Assembly (NCBI RefSeq): GCF_014805685.1
Contig: NC_060887.1
Coordinates: forward strand, 11,156,463-11,220,462
From: Silurus meridionalis
Lineage: Eukaryota; Chordata; Actinopteri; Siluriformes; Siluridae
Direction: 5' to 3'
DNA length: 64,000 nucleotides
Shown here: in pieces, positions 55,353 to 64,000 of the stretch
Layout: each line of letters begins with the position of its first letter
How positions within the stretch are numbered: position 1 is the stretch's first letter
Translations under genes and position numbers: made by a program
Notes under the pieces: model-generated
What the model saw: only the letters and a program-made list of their open reading frames with translations
Databases searched by the model: none
Told to the model about the DNA's origin: nothing

Positions 55353-56088
55353 TCATATCAGGACCTGCTGATTAGGCACAAAAGGGTGTGTTGGCTTATC
55401 TGTAGGCAGAGGAAGGGTTAGTGAAACATCAGCACTGATAGAATTCAATTTCTCAACCGGGGCAGAAACGTAGTCGTCCACCATCACTTCCAGGTTACCT
55501 AAGGAAGAAATGCCAGTGCGTCCTCTTACCCATGGGGTCGGGAAAGGCTTGAACATAAAACTTTCAAAAGGTTAGTTTTGTTGAAAATGGGGTCATTCTC
55601 ATTTCTGTGAGTACTGCTGGGAGAACAACAGTCCAATTTTGGCGTGTTTTAATGCAGGCTTTAGTATCAGTATCATGTTCCCTAATAGTTCTGTTTGTTC
55701 TCTCTACCACTCCAGCTGACTGTGGGTGATAGGGAATATTAAAATGCCAGTCAATTGCTAAGCTTTTAGCCAAAAGTTGTGTTACCTTCGAAACAAAAGG
55801 TGTGCCGTTATCACTTTCAATCACACTAGGAATACCAAACCTAGAGATGATCTCTTTCGTTAATATTTTGACAACCGTTTTAGGATTCTCTGTCGCACAT
55901 GCAAATGCTTCTGGCCACTTACTAAATCTGTCAACTATAAACAACAGGTATCTTAAATGTTTTACAGGTGGCATATGTGTAACTATGGCCACTTTGGCAG
56001 GGAGTTGAACAGCTTTTAAACGGTCGCCTATGAGATTAAAATGGGCTATGGGCTTTCCATCAGCTGTTTTAAAGTCTTTTGCTTCCAT
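55353..56088 (-). pseudogene. pol: ERV-like integrase
   Basis: Frame 55564-56088 has 'YLLFIVDRFSKWPEAF' (first Asp region), 'VIESDNGTPFVSKV' (second Asp) and 'HPQSAGVVERTNRTIRE' (Glu), ending near 'LPAVLTEMRMTPF'. After a shift, 55353-55556 gives the C-terminal part with 'MFKPFPTPWVRGRTG' and 'PTHPFVPNQQVLI'. The three catalytic acids are visible. The N-terminal zinc segment is absent because the frame joins RNase H directly at about 56.06 kb. Confidence 0.87.
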
Positions 56089-56740
56089 GTTTTAGCAAAA
56101 TCACGCACAACACCATAAGCATACTTAGAATCAGTGTATATAGTCACTACTTTACCTTCAGACAACTGACATGCTCTTGTAAGTGCCACTAACTCTGCAG
56201 CTTGTGGTGATGTGTATGGTAATGATTTAGCTTCAACTATTACATCAGGTAATATTACAACCACATTTCCACATAAATACACACCATCAGAAGGTTTTGA
56301 ACATGAACCATCTACATATGGGCAATCCCATTCTCCAGGGCCATATCTCAAGATTGGGCCTACAAGAGGTCTCTTGTTCAATGTGTTTAAGGCAATCATG
56401 TGCGTCATCAAAACCATCTAAGTCAATATTGTCTAGCAGATCACGCAGAGCTACTACAGCTGAATGAGGCATAACCAGATCTATGTTGTGTGTTGAGGTT
56501 GTGTAAAATAGCTGTTACCTTATGTGAGGTGTACAGTACCAAAGGATGTGACAGCACCGTTTTCTCAGCATCCCGGACCATCAGAGCCGCAGCAGCCACT
56601 GCACGCAAGCACGAGGGCAACCCTTGCGCTATGTTGTCTAAAGATTTGGAAAGATACGCAACAGGGCGATATCTGTCACCGTGTTCCTGGGCTAGGATCC
56701 CTGCAGCCGTACGACCACGTTTGTGCACATCTAGGTAAAA
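56046..56740 (-). pseudogene. pol: ERV-like RT tail and RNase H
   Basis: Frame 56441-56728 reads 'AAGILAQEHGDRYRPVAYLS', the RT connection domain. Frame 56046-56417 reads 'CPYVDGSCSKPSDGVYLCGN' (RNase H first Asp), 'AAELVALTRACQL' (Glu) and 'VTIYTDSKYAYGVV' (Asp). The frames are offset near 56.43 kb. The RT catalytic core is missing from the window copy. Confidence 0.85.
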
Positions 56741-56970
56741 AAAGTTTTAGTATAATTCGGCTGACGAGTCAACGAATCCCTCAGGAAGACGGGCCCAGGT
56801 GAATTGACGTCTCCTATAGACAAATGCAAAAAGCGTCTGCGTCTCTGAGGCCAAAGAATTTCCATTCCCATTTTGTGCATCATATCTCTTCCTAAAAGGT
56901 TTAAAGGCGAGTTTGGAATTATTGTAAAGCTATGATAAAAATTAGTACTAGTCGGTGTCACCACATGCAA
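56731..56970 (-). pseudogene. ERV-like protease C-terminal remnant
   Basis: A 79-codon frame contains 'LNLLGRDMMHKMG', the L-L-G-R-D element at the end of retroviral protease. The Asp-Thr-Gly half is not found. RT tail follows almost at once, so most of RT is deleted here. Confidence 0.65.
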
Positions 56971-57881
56971 AAGGTGAGTTACAGGACATGAAATTAGAAA
57001 ACGATCTATTCCCTAATAGATGAACTTTCCCTTTCTCATAGGCCCTTCTCCTTGGGTTTTGTGCTGAGAATGCACCACTTCCTGTTGCAGTGAAGAGCAT
57101 AACAGGTTAACTTAACCTGGAGCATAGTAGAAACCTCTAGCAGCATATAAATCTCTAGGGAAAAGTTTTTAGATGTGACACAATTTCACTCCATAATGCC
57201 AAATGGTCTAATTAAGGATTAATCCAATAACCAGCAATATTCCTATACATCCAATCTTTGGGATTTTCTTCCGGCAGTAAGTGAGAAATGTCATGACTCA
57301 ACTTCTTAACACAGAACAAAGAACAGACACACAACACTTAATACACAGACAATACACACAACACTTAACACTCAGACAATACAGCTGCGCTAGGCACACG
57401 GGGGGGGGATCACATATTTTGTAAGTTAGGAGAAAAAAATAGACTATAAAGCCAAAACAAGATTGAAGACTTTTGAAAAATTTGAAAGTCTTTTCAAAAT
57501 GTCCCTTTTTCTTTAGTTCCTTTTCTCTTTTCTCTCTCTCTTATTTTATTTTTATTATTTTTTTTATCAATTCATTTATTCATTTATCTATTTTTTCGGG
57601 CATATACATTATCGTGGATTCTTTTGGATACTTCAGACAATATCGCCTATATTAGACAGACCGTAAAAAACGTCCTCTAATCTTGCATATTACGTCTAAG
57701 GTGAGATAAACAATGTCGCGACGGAATCATCCCACCAAAGGAAATTGTTATCATTAATTAAACAATTAATGCATAACCAAGACCCGAACACATATGCAGC
57801 CCTATTGGCTGGCAAATGGGACAAACAAGGAAGTATCCTAAAACTTACCTTGATGTGTGATCTCCTTTCGGATATTGCAAG
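56971..57881 (-). other. ERV 5' internal region without recognisable gag
   Basis: No Gag-like frame is visible on the minus strand. It has pyrimidine-rich runs (57490-57600) and a G-run at 57404. It may be leader plus rearranged sequence. Confidence 0.5.
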
Positions 57882-57883
57882 TA

Positions 57884-57900
57884 TCTCGCTTCTGACACCA
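57884..57900 (-). promoter_or_regulatory. ERV primer-binding site, possibly tRNA-Leu
   Basis: The plus-strand ctcgcttctgacacca ends four bases before the LTR. Its last 12 bases match the 3' end of tRNA-Leu (CAA type), ...cttctgacacca, with one mismatch just upstream, from my memory of that tRNA. Confidence 0.55.
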
Positions 57901-57904
57901 AAAC

Positions 57905-58242
57905 TGTTAGATTTTTATCATGCCCAAACGAAACGTAATTCTTGGAGAGGTTTTCCATATGACCTGCGATGCCTGTATTGCCTTTCTGATATCAGGGAAG
58001 AATCACACAGCACACAGCAAATGTTCTTCTTCGGTTTATTGCAGGCAGCAGACACGTATATATACACACATTAGAGAGAAAGCTGACCTAAAGTTGTTTC
58101 CTGTTTAGACAAGAGGATATACTAGCTGGAGATGTGTGAGCCAGATAAAGACTCCCTGTATACCTTACATACTAACATCGTAAATACTGAACAGACAAAG
58201 GAATGTGTGCAAAGCAGTGTGAGAACCGTGTTAACACTAACA
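57905..58242 (-). repeat. ERV-like 5' LTR
   Basis: Partner of 54188-54528, starting tgttagattttt and ending aacactaaca on the plus strand. Confidence 0.93.
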
Positions 58243-59212
58243 TCTATCTAGCAAAGGAAAGGAAACAACCCTTACCTGCGTGACTGTATTATCTGGTCTA
58301 CATGTTCTAGACCAAGAACAATCTCTAAGGAAATACACAGAATGCATATGTGTGAAGATCATAATCATCATTTTTTATGATATTATAATTTATGCAACTG
58401 TATTTTTCTTGATGTGTGATACTGTATGTACAAACTGTAATTTTATGATTTTTTTATGATTTTTTTAATGTTTATTTTTCACATGACTGCACAAGCTATT
58501 TAGAGATTTTATTTAGGAGACCTGGTATCACAGAACATAGCATCGGCGTTTACACCGACAAGTTATTAAAATTATGACATTATTAGAGCAGTGATTATCT
58601 CTTTGTCGTGGGTGGGATATATTATGTAGTAAGTGTCAGGATCTTCAGGGCACACAGCGCGCACTTCCGGTTCCGCCACGCGCATTTCCGGGTCGGCGGC
58701 CATCTTGGCGTTTTTCCCGCACCTCCCGGTATTTAAGGACACCAAAGACGTTAACTTGACTCTCCGGCGCCATTCTGCTTCCGCGTTACCCGGTTTGAAC
58801 GCTGCCGTTTTTATTTTTATTTAATTTTTTTATTTTTTTGGGGTGGGTTTGTGTTTCCTCCCAGTACTTTTAATTTTGCTGGCTTTGATTTTTTTTTTTT
58901 ACTTTTTTTTTTTTTCGGTATTGTATTTGTCTTTCCTTTGTTAGGAGGGCAATTCCATGAAACATTACAATGAAAAAATGTAAGTTTTTACCAAATGTAC
59001 CAAAGGTAATTCCCTTTTGTAAAATAGAAAGACAAAATTATAATTTTCTTTAATGTTTTTAACTGTTAAATTTATGGTCTTTATACTCTGTAAACCTAAT
59101 TACAGTTTTCACTGTAAATACTATGGTTAATGCAAGTTTTTTTAAATATGGTTTTATCCTGTTGCATTTATACTGTTACTGTTAAATTTATGAACCTTTT
59201 TTTCAGTGTAGT
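58243..59212. other. Spacer with a GC-rich LTR-like segment
   Basis: Mostly AT-rich. At 58634-58850 a GC-rich stretch starts TGTCAGGATC, contains 'cttccggttccgccacgc', 'ggtatttaaggacacc' (TATA-like) and runs into T-rich sequence. It resembles a fish LTR or CpG-rich promoter but has no partner or internal region beside it. Confidence 0.4.
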
Positions 59213-59506
59213 ACAGAATGCTACATTATAGATTTTAACATTTTAAGTAAAATAAATATGAATTAAAATAAAGTTCATTAAAAAAAAATGATTAGACATT
59301 ATATATTTGTGTTAATGCACAATCCTTACTCGCAGTTTTACACTTTTAGCTGACAATATTCTGTGTTGGGTAACTTCTTTTGTAGAACACGCTTGGGATC
59401 GGCCTTGGACGTGTACCTGAAGGGTTTGAAGTCATCCAACAGGAGGATCAGGAGTTAACAGAAAATCTAAAAATTGGAGACCTGCTTCTGGTCCCAATAT
59501 CTAGCC

Positions 59507-59637
59507 CAGGGATGGGCAAACTTTTTGACTCACGGGCCACAATGGGTTAAAAAAATTGACAGAGGGGCGGGTCTCTCTCTCCCGCGCGCACGCATGCATG
59601 CATGCATACACGCATATATACATGCATACATCAGCGA
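59507..59637 (+). mobile_element. hAT terminus fragment inside the LRAT-like pseudogene
   Basis: 'cagggatgggcaaacttttt' followed by 'cacgggccacaatggg' is a familiar hAT 5' end. It grades into CT- and ATGC-rich repeats by 59620 and has no visible second terminus. Confidence 0.65.
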
Positions 59638-59754
59638 GGGATTATCACGCTGGTGTTTGTTTCTTTGATGTGGATTGTTCATTTTACATGTAAATCTCTA
59701 ACTCTCCATGTAATGATTTAATATAAATGACACAACAATTGAATATAACATATA

Positions 59755-60075
59755 TACATACACACATACTGTACATACATATACGCACACACGTATACAC
59801 ACACACACACGTATACACACACACACACAGACATGTATACATACACACACACAGACACGTATACATACACACACACACACACACACACACATACATACAT
59901 ACACACACAGACATGCATACATACACACACACACACACACACATGTATACATACACACACAGACATGCATATATACATACATACATACATACATACATAC
60001 ACACACATACATGTATACATACATATATACATATACACACATACATACATACATACACACACACACGCATGCATA
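59755..60075. repeat. Compound (CA)n/(CATA)n microsatellite
   Basis: About 320 bp of mixed ACAC, ATAC and GTAT units. Long His/Thr/Tyr or Cys/Val frames here on both strands are artefacts of the repeat. Confidence 0.97.
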
Positions 60076-60204
60076 CATCAGCGAGGGATTATCATGCTGG
60101 TGTTTATTTTTCTGATGTGGACCAGAACATTGTTCATTTTACATGTAAATCTATAACTCTCCATGTAATGATTAATATAAATGACACAACAATTGAATAT
60201 AACA

Positions 60205-60292
60205 TGTATACATACATACACACGCACACGTATACATACATACATACACACACACACATGTATATATACATACACACACACACACACACACA
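60205..60292. repeat. (CA)n-rich microsatellite, second tract
   Basis: Similar compound repeat after the second copy of the exon A half. It abuts the exon B remnant. Confidence 0.95.
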
Positions 60293-60591
60293 TCCATTTC
60301 GCTCTGGAGTTGCTGGAAGTCGAACCAGAGGTGATGCATTTATTTGTAGCTTCACCAAAAATAAAATAAAAACTAACTGTAAGCACTATTCTGATCGTGG
60401 GACATTGTACATATTAAGAAAAAAAAAACAGGTTCAGTACAACAGAATGAAACTGTTAATTGTCTGCATATCATATTAAAGCTCTTAATCTTCTGAAGTG
60501 TCTATTTTTACATTTCTGGATTACATTTCATACTTGTTTTGCATCATAATATTCAGTTCCATAATTGGATAATAGTATATGAACATAAATG

Positions 60592-60593
<2 letters not shown>

Positions 60594-60651
<58 letters not shown>
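60594..60651. repeat. (AT)n microsatellite
   Basis: A pure AT run of about 58 bp. The duplicated locus has only a short atatat at about 45130, so it expanded in this copy. Confidence 0.97.
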
Positions 60652-60657
<6 letters not shown>

Positions 60658-61175
60658 AATTGGAACGTTTACGTGTTTAAAACTGTGGAAAAAATAGTAA
60701 ATTTTATATATTTATGTTTGCTATCAGTATGGTTTCTTATGACGTGTTTTCTTATATAGAAAATAACAGATTTGTACAAAATGTACATGTACAAAATGTT
60801 AATCTAAAAATGTGCTTGTCCTCAATTAGATTAAAACTTGATTTAAGCTATGGGATCTTAAATCCACCTGCCTCACACAAATGTTTATCATCCAGAAATA
60901 CACCCCATGTTTGCATGCTTGATGGTTTTGTGTGAGCTCAGCCAGCTCTGTCTCTACAGTTACAATTTCAAAAAGCATCACACACAGGTTAGCGTGAGTT
61001 TTCTCCTTGCAGTACAACCTGCTTCCTCTCCACCCACAACTAAAACCTGACAATGCCTTTGCTGCTACATTTCTAAGTTTCTATGAAGAAACCAGTGGTG
61101 TACAGGAACAAAGTAAATGTAATTTGTTGTTGTACTTAAACGGTTTCTTCACGTATCTGTAATATACTGAAGTAT

Positions 61176-61777
61176 TGCCATCTAATGATTAAGAACTACT
61201 GCTTGATTTAGAATGAACTGAACTACCTGTTTATCAATATGAATGGCCATGACTGTAAAACAATAGCTTGTCTGGCTACCTGGCCATACTCTATTCTCTG
61301 TAAAGTAAGATATATTGTAATTTACAGATGTATAATGGGCTCAGATTTTCTATCTGCATGGAGATGGGGGAAAAAAATTATTTAGTGTATTTCATATATC
61401 TGTTCCTCTTATTTACTACTAGTGTAGTAACAGCTTTCATTCACTTTTTCAGCATTGCAAACTTGTCATCTCTAATGAAGCAAAAATCTGACATGTGTAG
61501 GCTCTTTTTCTCACACACACACACACACACTTTGCTTTTGTGCAAACACTGAATTTCAATTAGGCTTTCATCTCATGCATTCTGGACATCTGTGAACATA
61601 GCTTGTGTGTGTGATCTTGTACACACGTATGAGATAAAGACGGCCTGTTTCAGTGTCCTTGATTTCACAGTTCTAGGGGATGCACACAACCAATTCTGCA
61701 TGTGAGGCATTTCAGGTTGGGTGACAGTGTAGTGTGTAAGTTAAGTAGATTAATATTCAGCCTTATATGTCATTATA
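61176..61777. other. Spacer with a short (CA)n
   Basis: AT-rich without a gene. There is a CA run at 61511-61530. Confidence 0.6.
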
Positions 61778-62594
61778 CAGTGAGAAAAATAAGTATTTGA
61801 ACACCCTGCTATTCTGCAAGTTCTCCCACTTAGAAATCATGGAGGGGTCTGAAATTGTCATTGTAGGTGCATGTCCACTGTGAGAGACTTAATCTAAAAA
61901 AAAAAAATCCAGAAATCACAATGTATGATTTTTAAACTATTTATTTGTATGATACAGCTGCAAATAAGTATTTGAACACCTGTCTATCAGCTAGAATTCT
62001 GACCCTCAAAGACCTGTTAGTCTGCCTTTAAAATGTCCACCTCCACTACATTTATTATCCTAAATTAGATGCACCTGTTTGAGGTCGTTAGCTGCATAAA
62101 GACACCTGTCCACCCCATACAATCAGTAAGAATCCAACTACTAATATGGCCAAGACCAAAGAGCTGTCCAAAGACACGTGAGACAAAATTGTACACCTCC
62201 ACAAGTCTGGAAAAAGCTACGGGGAAATTGTCAAGCAGCTTGGTGAAAAAAGGTCCACTGTTGGAGCAATCATTAGAAAATGGAAGAAGCTAAACATGAC
62301 TGTCAGTCTCCCTCGGACTGGGGCTCCATGCAAGATCTCACCTCGTGGGGTCTCAATGATCCTAAGGAAGGTGAGAAATCAGCCCAGAGCTACACGGGAG
62401 GAGCTGGTCAATGACCTGAAAAGAGCTGGGACCACCGTTTCCAAGGTTACTGTTGGTAATACACTAAGACGTCATGGTTTGAAATCATGCATGGCACGGA
62501 AGGTTCCCCTGCTTAAACCAGCACATGTCCAGGCACGTCTTAAGTTTGCCAATGACCATTTGGATGATCCAGAGGAGTCATGGGAGAAAGTCAT
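61778..62594 (+). mobile_element. Tc1-like transposon 5' part, cut by Gypsy F
   Basis: It is preceded by TA, starts 'cagtgagaaaaataagtatt', with the inner repeat 'gcaaataagtatttgaacac' at 61961. Transposase coding follows from 62143 (ATG): 'MAKTKELSKDT', a TGA, then '[20 protein letters not shown]' (HTH), '[12 protein letters not shown]', '[11 protein letters not shown]' and '[20 protein letters not shown]', '[20 protein letters not shown]'. It stops at 'EESWEKVI', just before the first catalytic Asp. The homology ends exactly where a TG-starting LTR-like sequence begins. Confidence 0.9.
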
Positions 62595-64000
62595 TGTAGA
62601 ACATTGGGTGAATGTTCTGTTTAATAAGCATTTGTATAAATGGGTATCCGTAGTGATGACGTCAGACGTATGCGCCTGCCACGTTCGCGGGAGAAGGAGA
62701 TCAAAGACGGATCATCGCAGAGGCCGAATCTAGAGAGAACCCAGAATGTCTAAAAAGGAAATTCCGTGAGTTATGCAACCCACAAACAAATGTCACAATG
62801 GAACGGCACAAGTTTAATATGAGAAATCAGAAAGCCGGTGAATCTATTGAAGCATACGTGAGTGATTTGAGAAACAAGGCAAAGACGTGCAGATTTGGTG
62901 ATCTGACTGACGAACTTATAAGAGACAGACTTGTGTGTGGTGTGACTAGTGACGGCATGAGGAAAATCCTGCTAAGAGACAGTGAGCTAACATTGATCAA
63001 AGCAATAGAATTGTGTCAAATTCATGAGCTGACCGATATGCACTCAAAGACTCTATCAGTGCCCAAGCAAAGCAACACTAATGTGGATAGTGTGCACCAT
63101 AGAACCAAAACACAAGGGACCAAACACAAATTTAACTCCAACAGCAGAACATCTCAAATTATACTAAACTGCAGCAGTTGTGGAGGAAAACACGAAGCAA
63201 AAAAGGAAAGATGTTTAGCCTATGGTCAACAGTGCCATAAGTGTAATAAATGGAACCATTTTAAGAAATGCTGCAAGACAACATCAAAGTCAAATAGACA
63301 ACGAAAAGCAGTAAATCAGCTGAAACCAAAGGAAGATTCCACAGATAGTACAGATGAGTCCTTCTATGTGGATGGTGTGTCAATTAAAAAGACTGCTGTA
63401 CAAACAGTGGAAATAGGAAGTCCAAAATCTGAACTGATCTGTACAATGAACATTAATGGACACTCAGTGGATTTCAAAGTTGACACAGGTGCCAAATGTA
63501 ATGTAATCGCTGAATCGTTATTTACAAAGATTAAAAGAATAGAAACATTAAGATCATCAAAGAACACCAAGCTTGTAGCCTATGGTGGTGAGGAAATTCC
63601 CACAGCAGGCCTCACCACGTTCACTTGCCAATTATCAGGAACGGTATACGATTTATTGTTCTATGTGGTGCAGAGAAATGTGCAACCATTGATAGGTTTA
63701 CCTGACTGTCTGAAAATGAAGCTGGTATCATTTAACAAAGAAATTCATCATGTGTTAGTGGAGGAAAACTCAAGTTTTTCTAAACATATTCATTTTGAAT
63801 ATGAAGACCTTTTTAAGGATGAGCTTGGCAAGCTTCCAGTAACATACTCAATGAAACTAGACCCAGCTGTGGATCCAGTGATAAGACCAGCACGGAAAAT
63901 CCCAGTCGCTATGCAAAGTGAAGTTAAATCTGAATTGCAAAGAATGGTCAATATGGGTGTCCTTATTCCAGTCTCAGAACCTACTGAATGGGTGTCTTCA
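62595..64000 (+). mobile_element. Gypsy F: Ty3/Gypsy element running off the window
   Basis: It starts TGTAGAACATTGGGTG at 62595, inserted in the Tc1 transposase. A TATA-like 'tataaatggg' lies at 62634, and a triple stop (TAG TGA TGA, 62651-62659) precedes an open frame to the window end. The LTR-to-gag distance is too short for a complete 5' LTR and primer site, so part of the 5' end is probably deleted. It differs from Gypsy A-E and resembles mag-like elements by its two zinc knuckles. Confidence 0.75.
62660..64000 (+). CDS. pol: Gypsy F Gag-protease-RT, open to window end (partial)
   Basis: A stop-free frame of 447 codons runs to the last base. The first ATG is 62798. Gag capsid part: '[20 protein letters not shown]', '[12 protein letters not shown]' and '[15 protein letters not shown]'. 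Two zinc knuckles: '[15 protein letters not shown]' and '[13 protein letters not shown]'. The protease has '[17 protein letters not shown]' (D-T-G) and '[13 protein letters not shown]'. RT begins '[20 protein letters not shown]' and '[13 protein letters not shown]'. Gag and protease are in one frame here, unlike Gypsy A and B. The N-terminus of gag is probably missing. Among the LTR elements here it is the only coding region without any break in view. Confidence 0.9.

Larger units (their letters stand above)
54188..58242 (-). mobile_element. Retrovirus-like LTR element (fish ERV), internally deleted
   Basis: Two LTRs (54188-54528, 57905-58242) enclose minus-strand protease end, RT/RNase H and integrase remnants. 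RNase H and integrase sequence style is retrovirus-like rather than Gypsy, and the order protease-RT-RNase H-integrase fits. gag and most of RT are not recognised, and no clear env is seen. I find no matching target duplication at the outer flanks (tcattgt / tctatct). It is an old, defective copy with many breaks. Confidence 0.85.
59386..60345 (+). pseudogene. LRAT/PLAAT-like pseudogene (disrupted duplicate)
   Basis: The acceptor ttttgtag and the first part of exon A ('VPEGFEVIQQEDQEL', 'LKIGDLLLVP') are kept to 59499. A hAT terminus then interrupts. The second half of exon A appears twice: 59638-59692 (degraded, 'YHAGVCFFDVD') and 60086-60145 ('YHAGVYFSDVDQNIVHF'). Only the last part of exon B remains at 60297-60340 ('ALELLEVEPE'), joined straight to a CA repeat. 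The segment with the catalytic N-C-x-H-F motif is gone. It cannot encode a working enzyme. Confidence 0.85.
59213..61175 (+). repeat. Segmental duplication with LRAT-like exons, copy 2
   Basis: Partner of 43833-45330 plus 47591-47760. It is expanded by microsatellites and a hAT end, and lacks the LINE and hAT insertions that copy 1 carries between 45.3 and 47.6 kb. Confidence 0.85.

Noticed and set aside
57745..58074. 109-codon plus-strand frame
   Set aside because: It crosses the ERV 5' LTR boundary antisense to the element and has no recognisable domain.
59684..60479. Long overlapping frames of Cys/Val/Tyr or His/Thr/Tyr on both strands
   Set aside because: They are translations of the CA/CATA microsatellite. 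All six frames are open by composition.

Overview
This is a vertebrate nuclear window, almost certainly from a teleost fish. There are no bacterial-style operons. It is AT-rich and full of microsatellites, and most of it is transposable elements of kinds typical of fish: Ty3/Gypsy, Ty1/Copia, BEL/Pao and retrovirus-like LTR elements, L2-clade LINEs with the usual fish L2 tail, and Tc1, Tigger and hAT DNA transposons. The only host-gene-like signal is a pair of spliced exons encoding an LRAT/NlpC-P60 (PLAAT/HRASLS-like) domain near 44.1-44.8 kb, with a broken duplicate near 59.4-60.3 kb. Family calls come from reading motifs by eye; no database search was run.

Layout. 0-16.4 kb is a nested tower. 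A hAT transposase fragment (656-1067) is cut by the LTR of an old minus-strand Gypsy (here Gypsy C). Gypsy C is split by a young Gypsy A (1359-9371, two ~1.3-kb LTRs), an L2 tail (11673-12248) and a 5'-truncated Copia (12856-~15920), and the Copia itself carries a tiny L2 tail. 16.4-19.1 kb is an L2 copy. 20.5-23.0 kb holds a Tc1 fragment in a block duplicated at 49.4-52.2 kb, then a BEL/Pao integrase remnant.

23.6-36.5 kb is a second tower. One L2 copy (23640-34176) is opened by complete Gypsy B (24609-32703, TSD CTTG) and a hAT MITE (32951-33724, TSD CCACTACA). Its tail is hit by Gypsy E, whose LTR (34177-36120) carries a Tigger-like MITE. 36.8-41.1 kb is a head-to-head pair of L2 copies, one keeping an ORF1 with an esterase-like segment. 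43.8-47.7 kb is the LRAT-domain locus with LINE and hAT debris. 49.1-51.7 kb is Tc1 plus an L2 copy, and 52.2-53.9 kb is a full-length Tc1 element. 54.2-58.2 kb is a retrovirus-like element with both LTRs but no recognisable gag or env. 59.2-61.2 kb is the duplicated, microsatellite-riddled LRAT pseudogene. 61.8 kb to the end is a Tc1 fragment cut by a plus-strand Gypsy F whose gag-protease-RT frame is still open and runs off the window.

How things work together: most coding capacity is parasitic and dead (nonsense codons, frameshifts, lost catalytic boxes). Gypsy A and B are related and young by LTR similarity, share a tRNA-Ser primer site and share an unusual gag/pol junction. L2 tails occur many times and probably carry a CT microsatellite with them. 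The LRAT exons and the open Gypsy F frame are the parts most likely to be functional.
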